Below are positions 1 through 8,932 of a stretch of DNA of 8,933 bases, piece after piece (positions within the stretch are counted from its first letter, which is position 1; each line of letters begins with the position of its first letter). This DNA comes from Burkholderiales bacterium. Its GTDB lineage: Bacteria; Pseudomonadota; Gammaproteobacteria; Burkholderiales; Usitatibacteraceae. The position numbers and the translations under genes are program-made. The stretch covers positions 1 to 8,933 of the forward strand of contig JADGRS010000108.1 in NCBI GenBank assembly GCA_017880705.1, written 5' to 3'. The notes below the pieces were generated by a model, which saw only the letters and a list, made by a program, of their open reading frames with translations, searched no databases and was not told the DNA's origin.

Positions 1-432
1 ATCGCCGCCAATTTCTTTGGCAAGAAGATTGTCGAATTCTGGGAGGGTGTGTTTTCGCGCATTCCCATCGTGCGTTCCATCTACGGCGGCGTGAAGCAGA
101 TCAGCGACACGCTCTTCTCGCCCGAGGGGAAGGCCTTCCGCCGCGCGGTGCTGGTGCGCTATCCGCACGCCGGCGCGTGGACCGTCGCGCTCGTCACCGG
201 AACGCCGCGGCATGAGGTCGCCGGGATCCTCGGGCCCGACCAGATCTCGGTGTTCGTTCCGACCACGCCCAACATCACCGCGGGTTTCTTCCTGATCGTG
301 CCGCGCTCCGAGACGATCGAGCTCGACATGACGGTGGACGCGGCGTTGAAGTACATCATCTCGATGGGCGTCGCGGAACCGGCGATGCGTGAGATCGGCG
401 AAGCATCCAAGATGGCGTCGCCGTCCCCGTGA
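1..432 (+). CDS. DUF502 family membrane protein, C-terminal part (5' truncated by window edge)
   Basis: The frame is open from base 1 and ends at TGA 430-432, giving 143 residues of a longer protein. The visible part starts IAANFFGKKIVEFWEG and continues with IPIVRSIYGGVKQISDTL, which matches the conserved core of DUF502 proteins. Later it has VPTTPNITAGFFLIVPR, another typical stretch of the family. The family's N-terminal transmembrane helices would lie upstream of the window. A GTG at base 49 lies inside the conserved region and is not the true start. DUF502 proteins are inner-membrane proteins of unknown biochemical role. In betaproteobacteria they commonly sit immediately upstream of aspS, as here, which supports the assignment. 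The C-terminal tail is short, polar and ends in Ser/Pro residues. The family call is firm; no function can be given. Confidence 0.85.
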   Translation: MAANFFGKKIVEFWEGVFSRIPIVRSIYGGVKQISDTLFSPEGKAFRRAVLVRYPHAGAWTVALVTGTPRHEVAGILGPDQISVFVPTTPNITAGFFLIVPRSETIELDMTVDAALKYIISMGVAEPAMREIGEASKMASPSP

Positions 433-442
433 CGACGGGGAC
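423..442 (+). terminator. Hairpin overlapping the DUF502 stop codon (possible weak terminator or attenuator)
   Basis: GTCCCCGT at 423-430 and ACGGGGAC at 435-442 form a perfect 8-bp stem with a 4-base loop (gacg). The DUF502 stop codon lies in the stem and loop. No T tract follows (the next bases are ccaataca), so this is not a classic intrinsic terminator. It could slow polymerase, protect the 3' end of the upstream message, or partly separate DUF502 from aspS. The inverted repeat is seen directly; its role is inferred. Confidence 0.4.
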
Positions 443-451
443 CCAATACAT

Positions 452-463
452 GCGGCTAGCCGC
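452..463. repeat. 12-bp perfect palindrome upstream of aspS
   Basis: GCGGCTAGCCGC at 452-463 is its own reverse complement and is centred on CTAG, a tetranucleotide rare in many proteobacteria. It ends 11 bases before the aspS start codon, so it covers the area where a ribosome binding site would lie. It could be an operator for a dimeric regulator or a small stem affecting translation initiation. No regulator is known to me for this sequence. Confidence 0.35.
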
Positions 464-474
464 GAGAACTTAGA

Positions 475-2244
475 ATGCGCACCGAATACTGCGGCAACAC
501 CGACACCCGATTCCTCGGCCAGAGCGTCACCCTCTTCGGATGGGCGCACCGCCGCCGCGACCATGGCGGCGTGATCTTCATCGACCTGCGCGACCGCGAA
601 GGGCTGGTGCAAGTGGTCTGCGATCCCGATCGCGCGGAGACCTTCGCGATCGCCGAGGGCGTGCGCAACGAGTTCGTGCTGCGCGCGACCGGCATCGTGC
701 GGCGCAGGCCCGACGGCACCGTCAACGCGAGCTTGAGGAGCGGCGAGATCGAAGTCCTCGCCCACGAGCTCGAGATCCTCAATCCCTCGGCCACGCCGCC
801 CTTCATGATCGACGAGGAACACGTCTCCGAGGAGGTGCGCCTCAAGTACCGCTACCTCGACCTGCGCCGCGAGCCGATGCAGAAGGCGATGAAGCTGCGC
901 CACGCGACGTCGCGCGCGGTGCGCGGCTACCTGGACGACAACGGCTTCATCGACGTCGAGACGCCGGTCCTCTACAAGTCCACGCCCGAGGGCGCGCGCG
1001 AGTTCCTGGTGCCCTCGCGCATTCACGACGGGCAGTTCTACGCGCTGCCCCAGTCCCCGCAGCTCTTCAAGCAGCTGTTGATGGTCTCGGGCTTCGATCG
1101 CTACTACCAGATCGTGAAGTGCTTCCGCGACGAGGACCTGCGCGCCGAGCGCCAGCCCGAGTTCACGCAGATCGACGTCGAGACTTCCTTCCTCACCGAG
1201 CGCGAGATCCAGGACCTGATGGAAGGCCTCGTGCGCCACGTCTTCAAGAAGGTGCTCGACGTGGACCTTCCGGCCTTTCCGCGCCTCACCTACGCCGAGG
1301 CCACCTCGAGGTACGGCAGCGACAAGCCGGACCTGCGCGTGAAGCTCGAGCTGACCGAGCTCACCGACGTCGTGAAGGACGCGAGCTTCAAGGTTTTCAA
1401 GTCGGCCGCGGAGCTGAAGGACGGGCGCGTGGCGGCGCTGCGCATTCCCGGAGGCAACGAGCAGTTCACGAGGAAGGAGCTCGACGACCTCGCGCCCTTC
1501 GTCGCGATCTACGGCGCGAAGGGCCTCGCCTACATCCGCGTGAACGACCCCTCGAAGCTGAACGAGGAGGGGTTGCAGTCGCCCATCGTGAAATTCCTCT
1601 CGCCCGAGATTCTCGCGAAGATCCTCGAGCGCACCGGCGCGAAGGCGGGCGACCTGATCTTCTTCGGCGCGGACCGCCGCAAGATCGTGAACGACGCGCT
1701 CGGCGCCTTGCGCATGAAGGTCGGCCACGAGAAGGGCCATGCCGAGAGCGGCTGGCGCCCCGTGTGGGTAATCAACTTCCCGGCCTACGAGCACGACGAG
1801 GAGGGCAAGCGCTGGGGCGCGGCCCACCATCCGTTCACCGCGCCCAAGGACGAGCACGTGCAGTTCATGGACTCGGACCCGGGCAAGGTGCTCGCGCAGG
1901 CCTACGACATCGCGCTGAACGGGTGGGAGATCGGCGGCGGCTCGGTGCGGATCCATCGCGCCGAGGTCCAGGCGAAGCAGTTCCAGGTGCTCGGCATCGG
2001 CGCGGAGGAGCAGCGCGCGAAGTTCGGCTTCCTCCTCGACGCGCTCGCCTACGGCGCGCCTCCCCACGGCGGCATCGCTTTCGGCCTCGATCGCATGGTC
2101 GCGTTGATGGCGGGCGTCGACCAGATCCGCGACGTGATCGCGTTTCCGAAGACGCAACGCGGGCAGGACCTCATGGTCGAAGCACCGACTCCCGTCACCG
2201 AGAAGCAGCTGCGTGAGTTGCACATCAAGCTGAGGAACAGCTAG
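475..2244 (+). CDS. aspS: Aspartyl-tRNA synthetase, bacterial type, with non-discriminating signature
   Basis: This 589-residue class II synthetase charges tRNA with aspartate in the cytoplasm. The start MRTEYCG is the usual N-terminus of bacterial AspRS. The OB-fold anticodon-binding domain covers about residues 1-110. The catalytic core follows, with the aspartate-binding QSPQLFKQ at 193-200, motif 2 starting FRDED at 217 and motif 3 GIAFGLDR at 533-540. The bacterial GAD insertion lies between, roughly 290-420. Length is normal for the family. His30 (in RRRDHGG) and Gly81 (in RRPDG) match the residues linked to relaxed tRNA recognition in the Pseudomonas enzyme (H31/G82), whereas E. coli has Leu and Lys there. 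The enzyme is therefore predicted to charge both tRNA-Asp and tRNA-Asn, which requires GatCAB to make Asn-tRNA. The next gene starts 2 bases after its stop. Confidence 0.97.
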   Translation: MRTEYCGNTDTRFLGQSVTLFGWAHRRRDHGGVIFIDLRDREGLVQVVCDPDRAETFAIAEGVRNEFVLRATGIVRRRPDGTVNASLRSGEIEVLAHELEILNPSATPPFMIDEEHVSEEVRLKYRYLDLRREPMQKAMKLRHATSRAVRGYLDDNGFIDVETPVLYKSTPEGAREFLVPSRIHDGQFYALPQSPQLFKQLLMVSGFDRYYQIVKCFRDEDLRAERQPEFTQIDVETSFLTEREIQDLMEGLVRHVFKKVLDVDLPAFPRLTYAEATSRYGSDKPDLRVKLELTELTDVVKDASFKVFKSAAELKDGRVAALRIPGGNEQFTRKELDDLAPFVAIYGAKGLAYIRVNDPSKLNEEGLQSPIVKFLSPEILAKILERTGAKAGDLIFFGADRRKIVNDALGALRMKVGHEKGHAESGWRPVWVINFPAYEHDEEGKRWGAAHHPFTAPKDEHVQFMDSDPGKVLAQAYDIALNGWEIGGGSVRIHRAEVQAKQFQVLGIGAEEQRAKFGFLLDALAYGAPPHGGIAFGLDRMVALMAGVDQIRDVIAFPKTQRGQDLMVEAPTPVTEKQLRELHIKLRNS

Positions 2245-2246
2245 GC

Positions 2247-3170
2247 ATGCCCATCGCATTGATCGCGCACGGAGGCGCCGGCAACTGGCGCCCCGGCTCG
2301 GAGCAGGACGCCGTCGAGGGACTGAAGGCCGCGGTCGAGAAGGGCCGCGGCGTGCTTCGCGCGGGCGGCAGCGCCCTCGACGCGGTGTGCGCGACGGTCG
2401 TCATCCTCGAGGACAACCCGATCTTCAACGCGGGCACCGGCGCGGTGCTCAACTTCGACGGATTCTGCGAGCTCGATGCGAGCGTGATGGTGAGCCGCGG
2501 TGCCTGCATCGGCGCGGTCGCCGCCCTGCAGCGCGTGAGGAATCCGATCCTCGTCGCGCGCAAGGTGATGGAGGAGACCGACCACGTGATGCTCGCCGGC
2601 GAGGGCGCGCAGCGCTTCGCGCGCGTGATGGGGTTTCCCGACCACGATCCGATCACTCCCGCGCGCAGGGCCGACTGGCAGGACAAGAGGAAGCGCGTCG
2701 ACGAGGTGCTCGGCAAGCACAGCCTCAAGATGCGCCGCTTCCTCAAGGACCATCCGGAGTACGCGGGCGGCACCGTGGGCGCGGTCGCCGTCGACAAGGA
2801 CGGCATTCTCGCCGCGGCCACGTCGACGGGTGGCGTCACCATGAAGCTCGTCGGGCGCGTGGGCGACTCGCCCATCGCGGGCGCGGGCAACTATGCGTCG
2901 AACCACATCGCCGCATCGGCCACCGGGACCGGCGAGTTCGTGATGCGGGCGCTGGCGGCTCGCGCGATATCGGAGGCCGTCCAGCATGGCGCGCCGGTCG
3001 CGCGCGCGGTGGCGGAAGTGCTCGATGGGCTTCGCCGCGACTACGAGGCCGACGTCGGCATCATCGCCGTCGACAGCGCCGGCACCCCGGTCGCGCAGCA
3101 TCTCACGCGCGACATGCCGCACGCGTACTTCAGCGGCGAGCACGAGGTCGCATCGCGCATGCGCGCGTGA
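2247..3170 (+). CDS. Isoaspartyl peptidase / plant-type L-asparaginase (Ntn hydrolase)
   Basis: This 307-residue protein belongs to the N-terminal-nucleophile family of E. coli IaaA and plant asparaginases. The family cleaves beta-aspartyl dipeptides and asparagine after autocleavage into alpha and beta chains. The N-terminus IALIAHGGAGNW is the family opening, and NPIFNAGTGAVLNFDG is also conserved. The nucleophile is predicted to be Thr176 in AGGTVGAVA (ACC at 2772-2774), where self-cleavage would expose it. The substrate region follows as AAATSTGG, GRVGDSPIAGAGNYASN and ATGTGE. No signal peptide is seen, so it is probably cytoplasmic. The ATG lies 2 bases after the aspS stop and the stop overlaps the nudB start, so it sits inside an aspS-nudB transcription unit. 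Family assignment is strong; whether isoaspartyl dipeptides or free asparagine is the main substrate cannot be read from sequence. Confidence 0.92.
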   Translation: MPIALIAHGGAGNWRPGSEQDAVEGLKAAVEKGRGVLRAGGSALDAVCATVVILEDNPIFNAGTGAVLNFDGFCELDASVMVSRGACIGAVAALQRVRNPILVARKVMEETDHVMLAGEGAQRFARVMGFPDHDPITPARRADWQDKRKRVDEVLGKHSLKMRRFLKDHPEYAGGTVGAVAVDKDGILAAATSTGGVTMKLVGRVGDSPIAGAGNYASNHIAASATGTGEFVMRALAARAISEAVQHGAPVARAVAEVLDGLRRDYEADVGIIAVDSAGTPVAQHLTRDMPHAYFSGEHEVASRMRA

Positions 3171-3616
3171 TGGCCGGGCACAAGATCCCGGTCTCCACCC
3201 TCGTCGTAATCCACACGCCGGATCTGCAAGTCCTGCTGCTCGAGCGCGCGGACCATCCGGGATTCTGGCAATCGGTCACCGGGAGCCAGGACGAGGGCGA
3301 GGAATTGCGCGATACCGCGATCCGGGAGGTCGCCGAGGAGACCGGCTTCGACGCGCGGCGCTACCCGCTCGAGGCGTGGAACCTGCACAACGTGTACGAA
3401 ATCTATCCGGTGTGGCGCCACCGCTACGCGCCCGGAATCACGCACAATACCGAGCATGTCTTCGGCCTCGAGCTTCCGGAGCCCCTGGCCCCGAGGCTCG
3501 CGGCGAGGGAGCATCTCGCGGCGATGTGGCTGCCGTGGGCCGAGGCCGCCGAACGCGTGTTTTCCTGGAGCAACCGAAAGGCGATCCTGATGCTTCCCGA
3601 CAGAAATCGAACCTAG
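3170..3616 (+). CDS. nudB: Dihydroneopterin triphosphate diphosphatase (Nudix)
   Basis: The 148-residue product matches NudB (about 150 residues in E. coli). NudB removes pyrophosphate from 7,8-dihydroneopterin triphosphate, an early step of folate synthesis. It opens KIPVSTLVVIHTPDLQVLLL, then has DHPGFWQSVTGSQDEGE. A complete Nudix box runs from Gly38 to Phe60 in the pattern G-x5-E-x7-R-E-x2-E-E-x-G, with REVAEETGF at its end; the glutamates bind Mg2+. RHRYAPGITHNTEHVF and SWSNRKAI are NudB-specific stretches that separate it from other Nudix proteins. The ATG at 3170 overlaps the upstream TGA (TGATG), indicating translational coupling. A GTG directly before it (3167) is an alternative start. 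Placement downstream of aspS is common in betaproteobacteria. Confidence 0.93.
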   Translation: MAGHKIPVSTLVVIHTPDLQVLLLERADHPGFWQSVTGSQDEGEELRDTAIREVAEETGFDARRYPLEAWNLHNVYEIYPVWRHRYAPGITHNTEHVFGLELPEPLAPRLAAREHLAAMWLPWAEAAERVFSWSNRKAILMLPDRNRT

Positions 3617-3619
3617 GCG

Positions 3620-4372
3620 ATGACGCGCACGAAGACGATTTCGGTCGTGACCTACAACATCCACAAGGGCCTGTCGCAGTTCGGCAAGCGTCTCGTGCTG
3701 CACGAGATCGGCGATCGGCTGAAGTCGCTCGACGCCGACGTCGCATTCCTGCAGGAGGTCCAGGGCAAGCACGACGCCAACGCGCGCCGCCACGTCACGT
3801 GGCCCGCGGCGGGGCAGCACGAGTTCCTCACGCAAGACGGGTGCCATTCGGTCTACGGCATGAATGCCGTGTACCAGGATGGCCACCACGGCAACGCGGT
3901 CGTGAGCCGCCACCCGATTCCCGTGTGGGAGAACATCGACGTCTCGCACCATGCCATGGAGAGCCGCGGCCTGCTGCATTGCGAGGTCCACATCCCCGGA
4001 TGGAAGGAGCCCGTGCATTGCATCAACGTGCACCTGGGCTTGTGGGCGCGCAGCCGGCGCTACCAGCTCGAGTGGCTCGCGGAGCGCATTCGCGCCGCCG
4101 TTCCGAAGAAGGGCCCGCTGATCGTCGCCGGTGACTTCAACGACTGGCACCGCAAGGCGAGCGATTACCTGTGGGACGAGCTCGGCCTGGTCGAAGTGTT
4201 CGAGAAGGCGGAGGGCCGCCCGGCGCGCAGCTTCCCGGCGAAGATGCCGGTCTTCACGCTCGACCGCATCTACGTGCGCGACCTCAACGTGGAGAGCGTG
4301 CAGCGCCACACCGGCGCCCAATGGTCGCGCCTTTCGGACCACGTCGCACTCGCGGCGCGGCTTTCCCGCTAG
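3620..4372 (+). CDS. ybhP: YbhP-like endonuclease/exonuclease/phosphatase family protein
   Basis: A 250-residue protein with the EEP (DNase I-like) fold, close in length and motifs to E. coli YbhP (253 residues). Metal-binding and catalytic signatures are in order: TYNIHKG (Asn13), FLQEV (Glu46), GHHGNAVVSRHPI (89-101), NVHLGL (His138), VAGDFNDWH (Asp172, Asn174), LDRIYV (Asp215) and LSDHVAL (Asp240, His241). The set is complete, so a Mg2+-dependent phosphodiesterase or phosphatase is likely. The natural substrate of YbhP is not established. In E. coli ybhP is beside the cardiolipin synthase gene clsB, which suggests a phospholipid-related role, but no cls gene is visible here. No signal peptide is seen. 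The start lies 3 bases after the nudB stop. The gene ends 11 bases from the convergent argB stop, with no convincing terminator between them. Confidence 0.88.
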   Translation: MTRTKTISVVTYNIHKGLSQFGKRLVLHEIGDRLKSLDADVAFLQEVQGKHDANARRHVTWPAAGQHEFLTQDGCHSVYGMNAVYQDGHHGNAVVSRHPIPVWENIDVSHHAMESRGLLHCEVHIPGWKEPVHCINVHLGLWARSRRYQLEWLAERIRAAVPKKGPLIVAGDFNDWHRKASDYLWDELGLVEVFEKAEGRPARSFPAKMPVFTLDRIYVRDLNVESVQRHTGAQWSRLSDHVALAARLSR

Positions 4373-4383
4373 CGACGAAATCG

Positions 4384-6025
<1,642 letters not shown>

Positions 6026-6140
6026 CGTACCATCTCGATCGTTGCCTCATGTGCAGGAATTTCGATTCGCAGCTGCGCTTCCTGCATCGCGCGGCCGATC
6101 GCTACCGCGCCGGCGACGAGTAGGATCACAGCGCACAGCC

Positions 6141-6146
6141 AGGAGA
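6141..6146 (+). promoter_or_regulatory. Strong ribosome binding site of bufA
   Basis: AGGAGA lies 4 bases before the ATG at 6151. It is the clearest Shine-Dalgarno sequence in the window and fixes the start of the DUF2282 gene. The other genes have weak or coupled starts, so this fits high expression of the precursor peptide relative to its modifying enzymes. Confidence 0.75.
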
Positions 6147-6150
6147 TTTC

Positions 6151-6450
6151 ATGTCATCAAGCAAGCTATTGCAATCGGCGATCGCCAGCGTGCTCGCGAT
6201 CGGCCTCGCCCATGCGGCCAATGCGCACGACCCCAAGGACGATGGCGGCAAGGACAAGTGCTACGGGATCGCCAAGGCCGGGCAGAACGACTGCGGCACC
6301 GCGCGCCACTCGTGCGCGGGCAAGGCATCGAAGGACAACGCGCCCGACGAATGGAAGTACGTGGCCAAGGGTACCTGCCAAAAACTGGGCGGCAAGCCGA
6401 GCGCCGGCGGCTCCGATCCGGGCAAGGCGTCCAGGCGTTGGGCGTACTAG
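6151..6450 (+). CDS. bufA: DUF2282 bufferin-type precursor peptide (BufA1-like), Sec-exported
   Basis: A 99-residue small protein. A signal peptide covers residues 1-25: a Lys near the N-terminus, a hydrophobic core ([12 protein letters not shown]) and a predicted cut after ANA, leaving HDPKDDGG. The mature part has exactly four cysteines in the DUF2282 pattern: [15 protein letters not shown] (Cys37, Cys48), HSCAGKA (Cys55) and KGTCQKLGG (Cys76). Proteins of this family are substrates of DUF692 (MNIO) enzymes, which modify cysteines. The Caulobacter members, called bufferins, carry thiooxazole groups and bind copper in the periplasm. A copper-sequestering role here is inferred from family and from the bufB- and bufC-like genes that follow. 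Beyond the last Cys there is a short Gly/Ser/Lys tail. It has a strong ribosome site, and the next gene begins 4 bases after its stop. Confidence 0.9.
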   Translation: MSSSKLLQSAIASVLAIGLAHAANAHDPKDDGGKDKCYGIAKAGQNDCGTARHSCAGKASKDNAPDEWKYVAKGTCQKLGGKPSAGGSDPGKASRRWAY

Positions 6451-6454
6451 GGCG

Positions 6455-7315
6455 GTGAGCGCAGGCGGCATTGCGTCCGGCCTCTCGGGGGCCGGCATCG
6501 GGCTGCGTGCCCCGCACTATGCGCAGGTGCTCGAGGAGCGCCCCGCGCTCGCGTTCGTCGAGGTCCACAGCGAGAATTTCTACGCCGAAGGGGGCGCGGC
6601 CCTCGCGTGGCTCGAGCGCTTTCGCGCCGCCTATCCCTTGAGCCTGCACGGCGTCGGGCTGTCGCTCGGGTCCGTGGATGCGCTCGATCCGCGCCACCTC
6701 GAGAAGCTCGCGCGCCTCGCCGATCGCTTCGAGCCGGAGCTCGTCTCCGAGCATCTGTGCTGGTCGTCCTTCGCCGGACGCCACGCGAACGACCTGCTGC
6801 CGCTGCCGTTCACCGACGAGGCGCTCGGCCACGTCGTCGCCCGCATCGACGCGGTGCAGGAGCGGCTGCGGCGCACGATCCTCGTCGAGAACGTCTCCTC
6901 GTACCTGGCGTTCGCGGAATCGACGATTCCCGAATGGGAATTCGTGGCCGAGGTCGCTCGCCGGTCGGGCTGCGGCGTGCTCCTCGACGTGAACAACATC
7001 TGGGTCAATGCCTGCAACCACGGATTCGACGCGGCGCGCTATCTCGCGGCGATCGATCCGCGCACCGTGGGAGAGATCCACCTCGCGGGATTCGAGCGCA
7101 TCGGCGATCGCCTGGTCGATACGCACGGCGCGCGCGTGAGCGACGAGGTGTGGGCGCTCTACCGCGCGGCGATCGCGCGCTTCGGCGAGCGCCCGACGCT
7201 CGTCGAATGGGATACCGACATTCCCGCGCTCGAGGTGCTGCTCGACGAGGCGGGCAAGGCGCGGTCGATCCTGGCGCGCCGTTCGCGCGAGGCGCCGGCG
7301 GAGATGGCGTCGTGA
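6455..7315 (+). CDS. bufB: DUF692 family multinuclear iron oxygenase (MNIO), BufB-like
   Basis: The 286-residue protein is a TIM-barrel DUF692 enzyme. MNIOs use a cluster of iron ions and oxygen to modify cysteines of partner peptides, here presumably the DUF2282 peptide encoded just upstream. Family landmarks appear in order: GAGIGLRAPHY, FVEVHSENFY, LHGVGLSLGS (His65), VSEHLCWS (Glu99, His100), LPLPFT, ILVENVSSYL (Glu145, Asn146), GVLLDVNNIWVNACNHG (Asp178), GEIHLAGF (His209), VDTHGARVSD (Asp222, His224) and LVEWDTDIP (Glu251, Asp253). All expected metal ligands seem present, so the enzyme looks active. No signal peptide is seen, consistent with modification in the cytoplasm before export. 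GTG 6455 is the start: it is the first start codon after the bufA stop and gives the usual length. The stop overlaps the next gene's GTG. Confidence 0.93.
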   Translation: MSAGGIASGLSGAGIGLRAPHYAQVLEERPALAFVEVHSENFYAEGGAALAWLERFRAAYPLSLHGVGLSLGSVDALDPRHLEKLARLADRFEPELVSEHLCWSSFAGRHANDLLPLPFTDEALGHVVARIDAVQERLRRTILVENVSSYLAFAESTIPEWEFVAEVARRSGCGVLLDVNNIWVNACNHGFDAARYLAAIDPRTVGEIHLAGFERIGDRLVDTHGARVSDEVWALYRAAIARFGERPTLVEWDTDIPALEVLLDEAGKARSILARRSREAPAEMAS

Positions 7316-8055
7316 CCGGGCTCGCCGCCCTGCAACGCTCCTTCATCGAGGCGATCGACGGCGAGGGCGCCGCCGGGTGGCCGGGCCTCGAGGTCTACCG
7401 CAACACCGCGCGCGCCAACCTGAACGGCGCGCTCGCGGACACTTATCCGGTCGTCAGGCGCCTGGTGGGGGACGCGTTCTTCTTCGAAGCCGCGCGGCGA
7501 TACGCGCGGGCGCACCCCTCGGCGAGCGGCGATCTCAACGAGTATGGGGCGCACCTCGCGGCGTTCCTCGCCGGCTACGAGCACGCGGCCGGCCTTGCCT
7601 ATCTGCCGGGCGTCGCGCGCCTCGAATGGGCATGCCACGAGTGCTCCAGGTCCGCCGACGCGGGGCCCCTCGATTTCACGCAGCTCGCGCGCGTTCCCCC
7701 CGCGCGGTTCGCGCGCCTGCGCTTCTCGCTGCACCCCGCCGCGCGCCTGGTGCGCTCACGGCATCCGATCGCCGCGATCTGGCAGGCGAACCAGGCGGAT
7801 CGCGACGGCCTCCCGGAGCGCACTCAAGGCGCCGAGCATGTCGTCGCACGCCGCGAGAATATCGCCGTGCGCGTCTCTTGCGTCGAAGCGTGCGAGTGGG
7901 ATTTTCTCGCTGCGCTCGCGCGGGGCGCCGCGCTCGGCGAAGCCACATCGACCCTCGGGGAACCCGAGGCCGCGCACGTGCTCGGCATGTCGCTCGCGCG
8001 ATTCGTCACGGAAGGGGTGATCGCGGGATTCACGCCGCCCGCCGCAGACGCGTGA
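7312..8055 (+). CDS. bufC: DUF2063 family protein, BufC-like MNIO partner
   Basis: A 247-residue protein whose N-terminal half is the DUF2063 (HvfC/BufC N-terminal) domain. Typical parts are LAALQRSFIEAI at 4-15, LEVYRNTARANLNGAL at 26-41, DTYPVVRRLVGDAFF at 43-57, DLNEYGAHLAAFL at 74-86 and YLPGVARLEWACHE at 97-110. The C-terminal half, about 120-247, is the less conserved second domain. Such proteins are encoded next to DUF692 enzymes and are thought to bind the precursor peptide and present it to the enzyme. GTG 7312 overlaps the bufB stop as GTGA, so translation is coupled and roughly equal amounts are expected. No signal peptide or membrane segment is seen, so it should work in the cytoplasm with BufB. 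Domain assignment is firm; the molecular role is family knowledge. Confidence 0.9.
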   Translation: MTGLAALQRSFIEAIDGEGAAGWPGLEVYRNTARANLNGALADTYPVVRRLVGDAFFFEAARRYARAHPSASGDLNEYGAHLAAFLAGYEHAAGLAYLPGVARLEWACHECSRSADAGPLDFTQLARVPPARFARLRFSLHPAARLVRSRHPIAAIWQANQADRDGLPERTQGAEHVVARRENIAVRVSCVEACEWDFLAALARGAALGEATSTLGEPEAAHVLGMSLARFVTEGVIAGFTPPAADA

Positions 8056-8855
8056 GGGCCGCGGCGGCCGCTTCGCGCCTCGCCGTCGCCTGCTTCGTCT
8101 CGCTCGCGGCGCTCGGCGTCCATGGGCAGGCGCGCGCCCCCGCGAGCGAAGCGTTTCGCCTCACCACCGCGATGCACCTGTCCACGCTCGCCGAGCGCAT
8201 CGCGAAGCTTCACGCGCAGGTGGGACAGGGCATCCTTCCCGAGCGCGGCCGCAAGGCGCTCCACGAGGCGATTCGCGAATTTGACGCGACGCTGCGAATC
8301 GTCTCGGCGCGCGCGTCCACCGCGGAAGGCCGCGACAACTACGCGCTGCTCGCCCTGCTGTGGCAGGACTACCGCGATTGGGCGACGCGCACCCCGAGCC
8401 GCGAAAGCGCGCGCAAGCTGAGGCCGCGCACGGAGGAAGTGGTGTGGGTCGCGGTGAAGGGCGCGCGGATGCTGCAGGCGGATGCGCGCACCGTCGCCAG
8501 CGCTTCGGCGGTTCGCGCCGAGGGTGCCGCGACGCTCGCGCAGCGCATCGCGAAGCTGTACCTGTGGTCGCGCTGGGACATCCACGACGAGGCGCTCGAC
8601 CGCGAGCTGCGCGAGTCGGAGGACAACCTGCGTCGCGCGCTCGACTTCCTGCGCACCGCGCCCGACAACACGCCCGCCATCGCCGACGAGCTCCAGGCCG
8701 CGGACATACAGCTGCGTTTCATGGAGGACGCCGCGCGGGCAGTGAGGGCGCGCGACACCACCGCGCGGCACATCGAGTTCATCGCGAAGACGGGCGACCA
8801 TATCCAGGAGTCGATGGAGCGCGTCGTCGCGCTCTACGAGAACGCGGCTCGCTAG
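8052..8855 (+). CDS. Secreted protein with two PilJ/NarX-type sensor-like repeats, fourth gene of the bufferin operon
   Basis: A 267-residue protein starting at GTG 8052, which overlaps the bufC stop as GTGA; this is the only start that includes the whole signal peptide. Residues 1-26 form a likely Sec signal (MRAAAAASRLAVACFVSLAA, then LGVHGQA). The rest is helical and charged, with no second membrane segment, HAMP or signalling domain, so it should be free in the periplasm. Two similar units occur: LAERIAKLHAQVG from about residue 46 and LAQRIAKLYLWSR from about 162, each followed by a charged amphipathic helix ending near 84 and 200. This resembles the PilJ / type IV pili chemotaxis transducer N-terminal domain, found in pairs in the sensor part of PilJ and NarX-like receptors. 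The position in the operon suggests a role with the bufferin, such as metal or ligand sensing or binding. The domain call is from pattern recognition and the role is inferred. Confidence 0.75.
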   Translation: MRAAAAASRLAVACFVSLAALGVHGQARAPASEAFRLTTAMHLSTLAERIAKLHAQVGQGILPERGRKALHEAIREFDATLRIVSARASTAEGRDNYALLALLWQDYRDWATRTPSRESARKLRPRTEEVVWVAVKGARMLQADARTVASASAVRAEGAATLAQRIAKLYLWSRWDIHDEALDRELRESEDNLRRALDFLRTAPDNTPAIADELQAADIQLRFMEDAARAVRARDTTARHIEFIAKTGDHIQESMERVVALYENAAR

Positions 8856-8932
8856 CTATTCCACAATCCGGTGATCGGCCAGGCGTGGAAGGGGCGGTTC
8901 TTCTCGACCCGGGGGACCTCGGCCTCTCTACG
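8852..8932 (-). CDS. 3' end of an unrecognised convergent gene (partial)
   Basis: On the minus strand the frame is open from the window edge to TAG at 8854-8852. It encodes 26 residues that start RREAEVPRVEKNRPFHAW and end PITGLWNS. Third codon positions are mostly G or C and the peptide has a natural composition, so it looks like the C-terminus of a real protein. Its stop codon and that of the PilJ-like gene share the palindrome CTAG, making the two genes convergent and overlapping. I do not recognise the family. The plus strand is also open from GTG 8871 to the edge, so a plus-strand gene cannot be fully excluded. Confidence 0.45.
   Translation of the reverse strand, partial: RREAEVPRVEKNRPFHAWPITGLWNS

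Noticed and set aside
540..2216. A 558-codon plus-strand frame inside aspS
   Set aside because: Arg-rich translation with no recognisable motif, overlapping a complete and well-conserved AspRS in another frame.
7824..8801. A 325-codon minus-strand frame opposite the end of bufC and the PilJ-like gene
   Set aside because: No family motif and Arg/Ala-rich, whereas the plus strand has GTGA-coupled genes with a signal peptide and conserved repeats.
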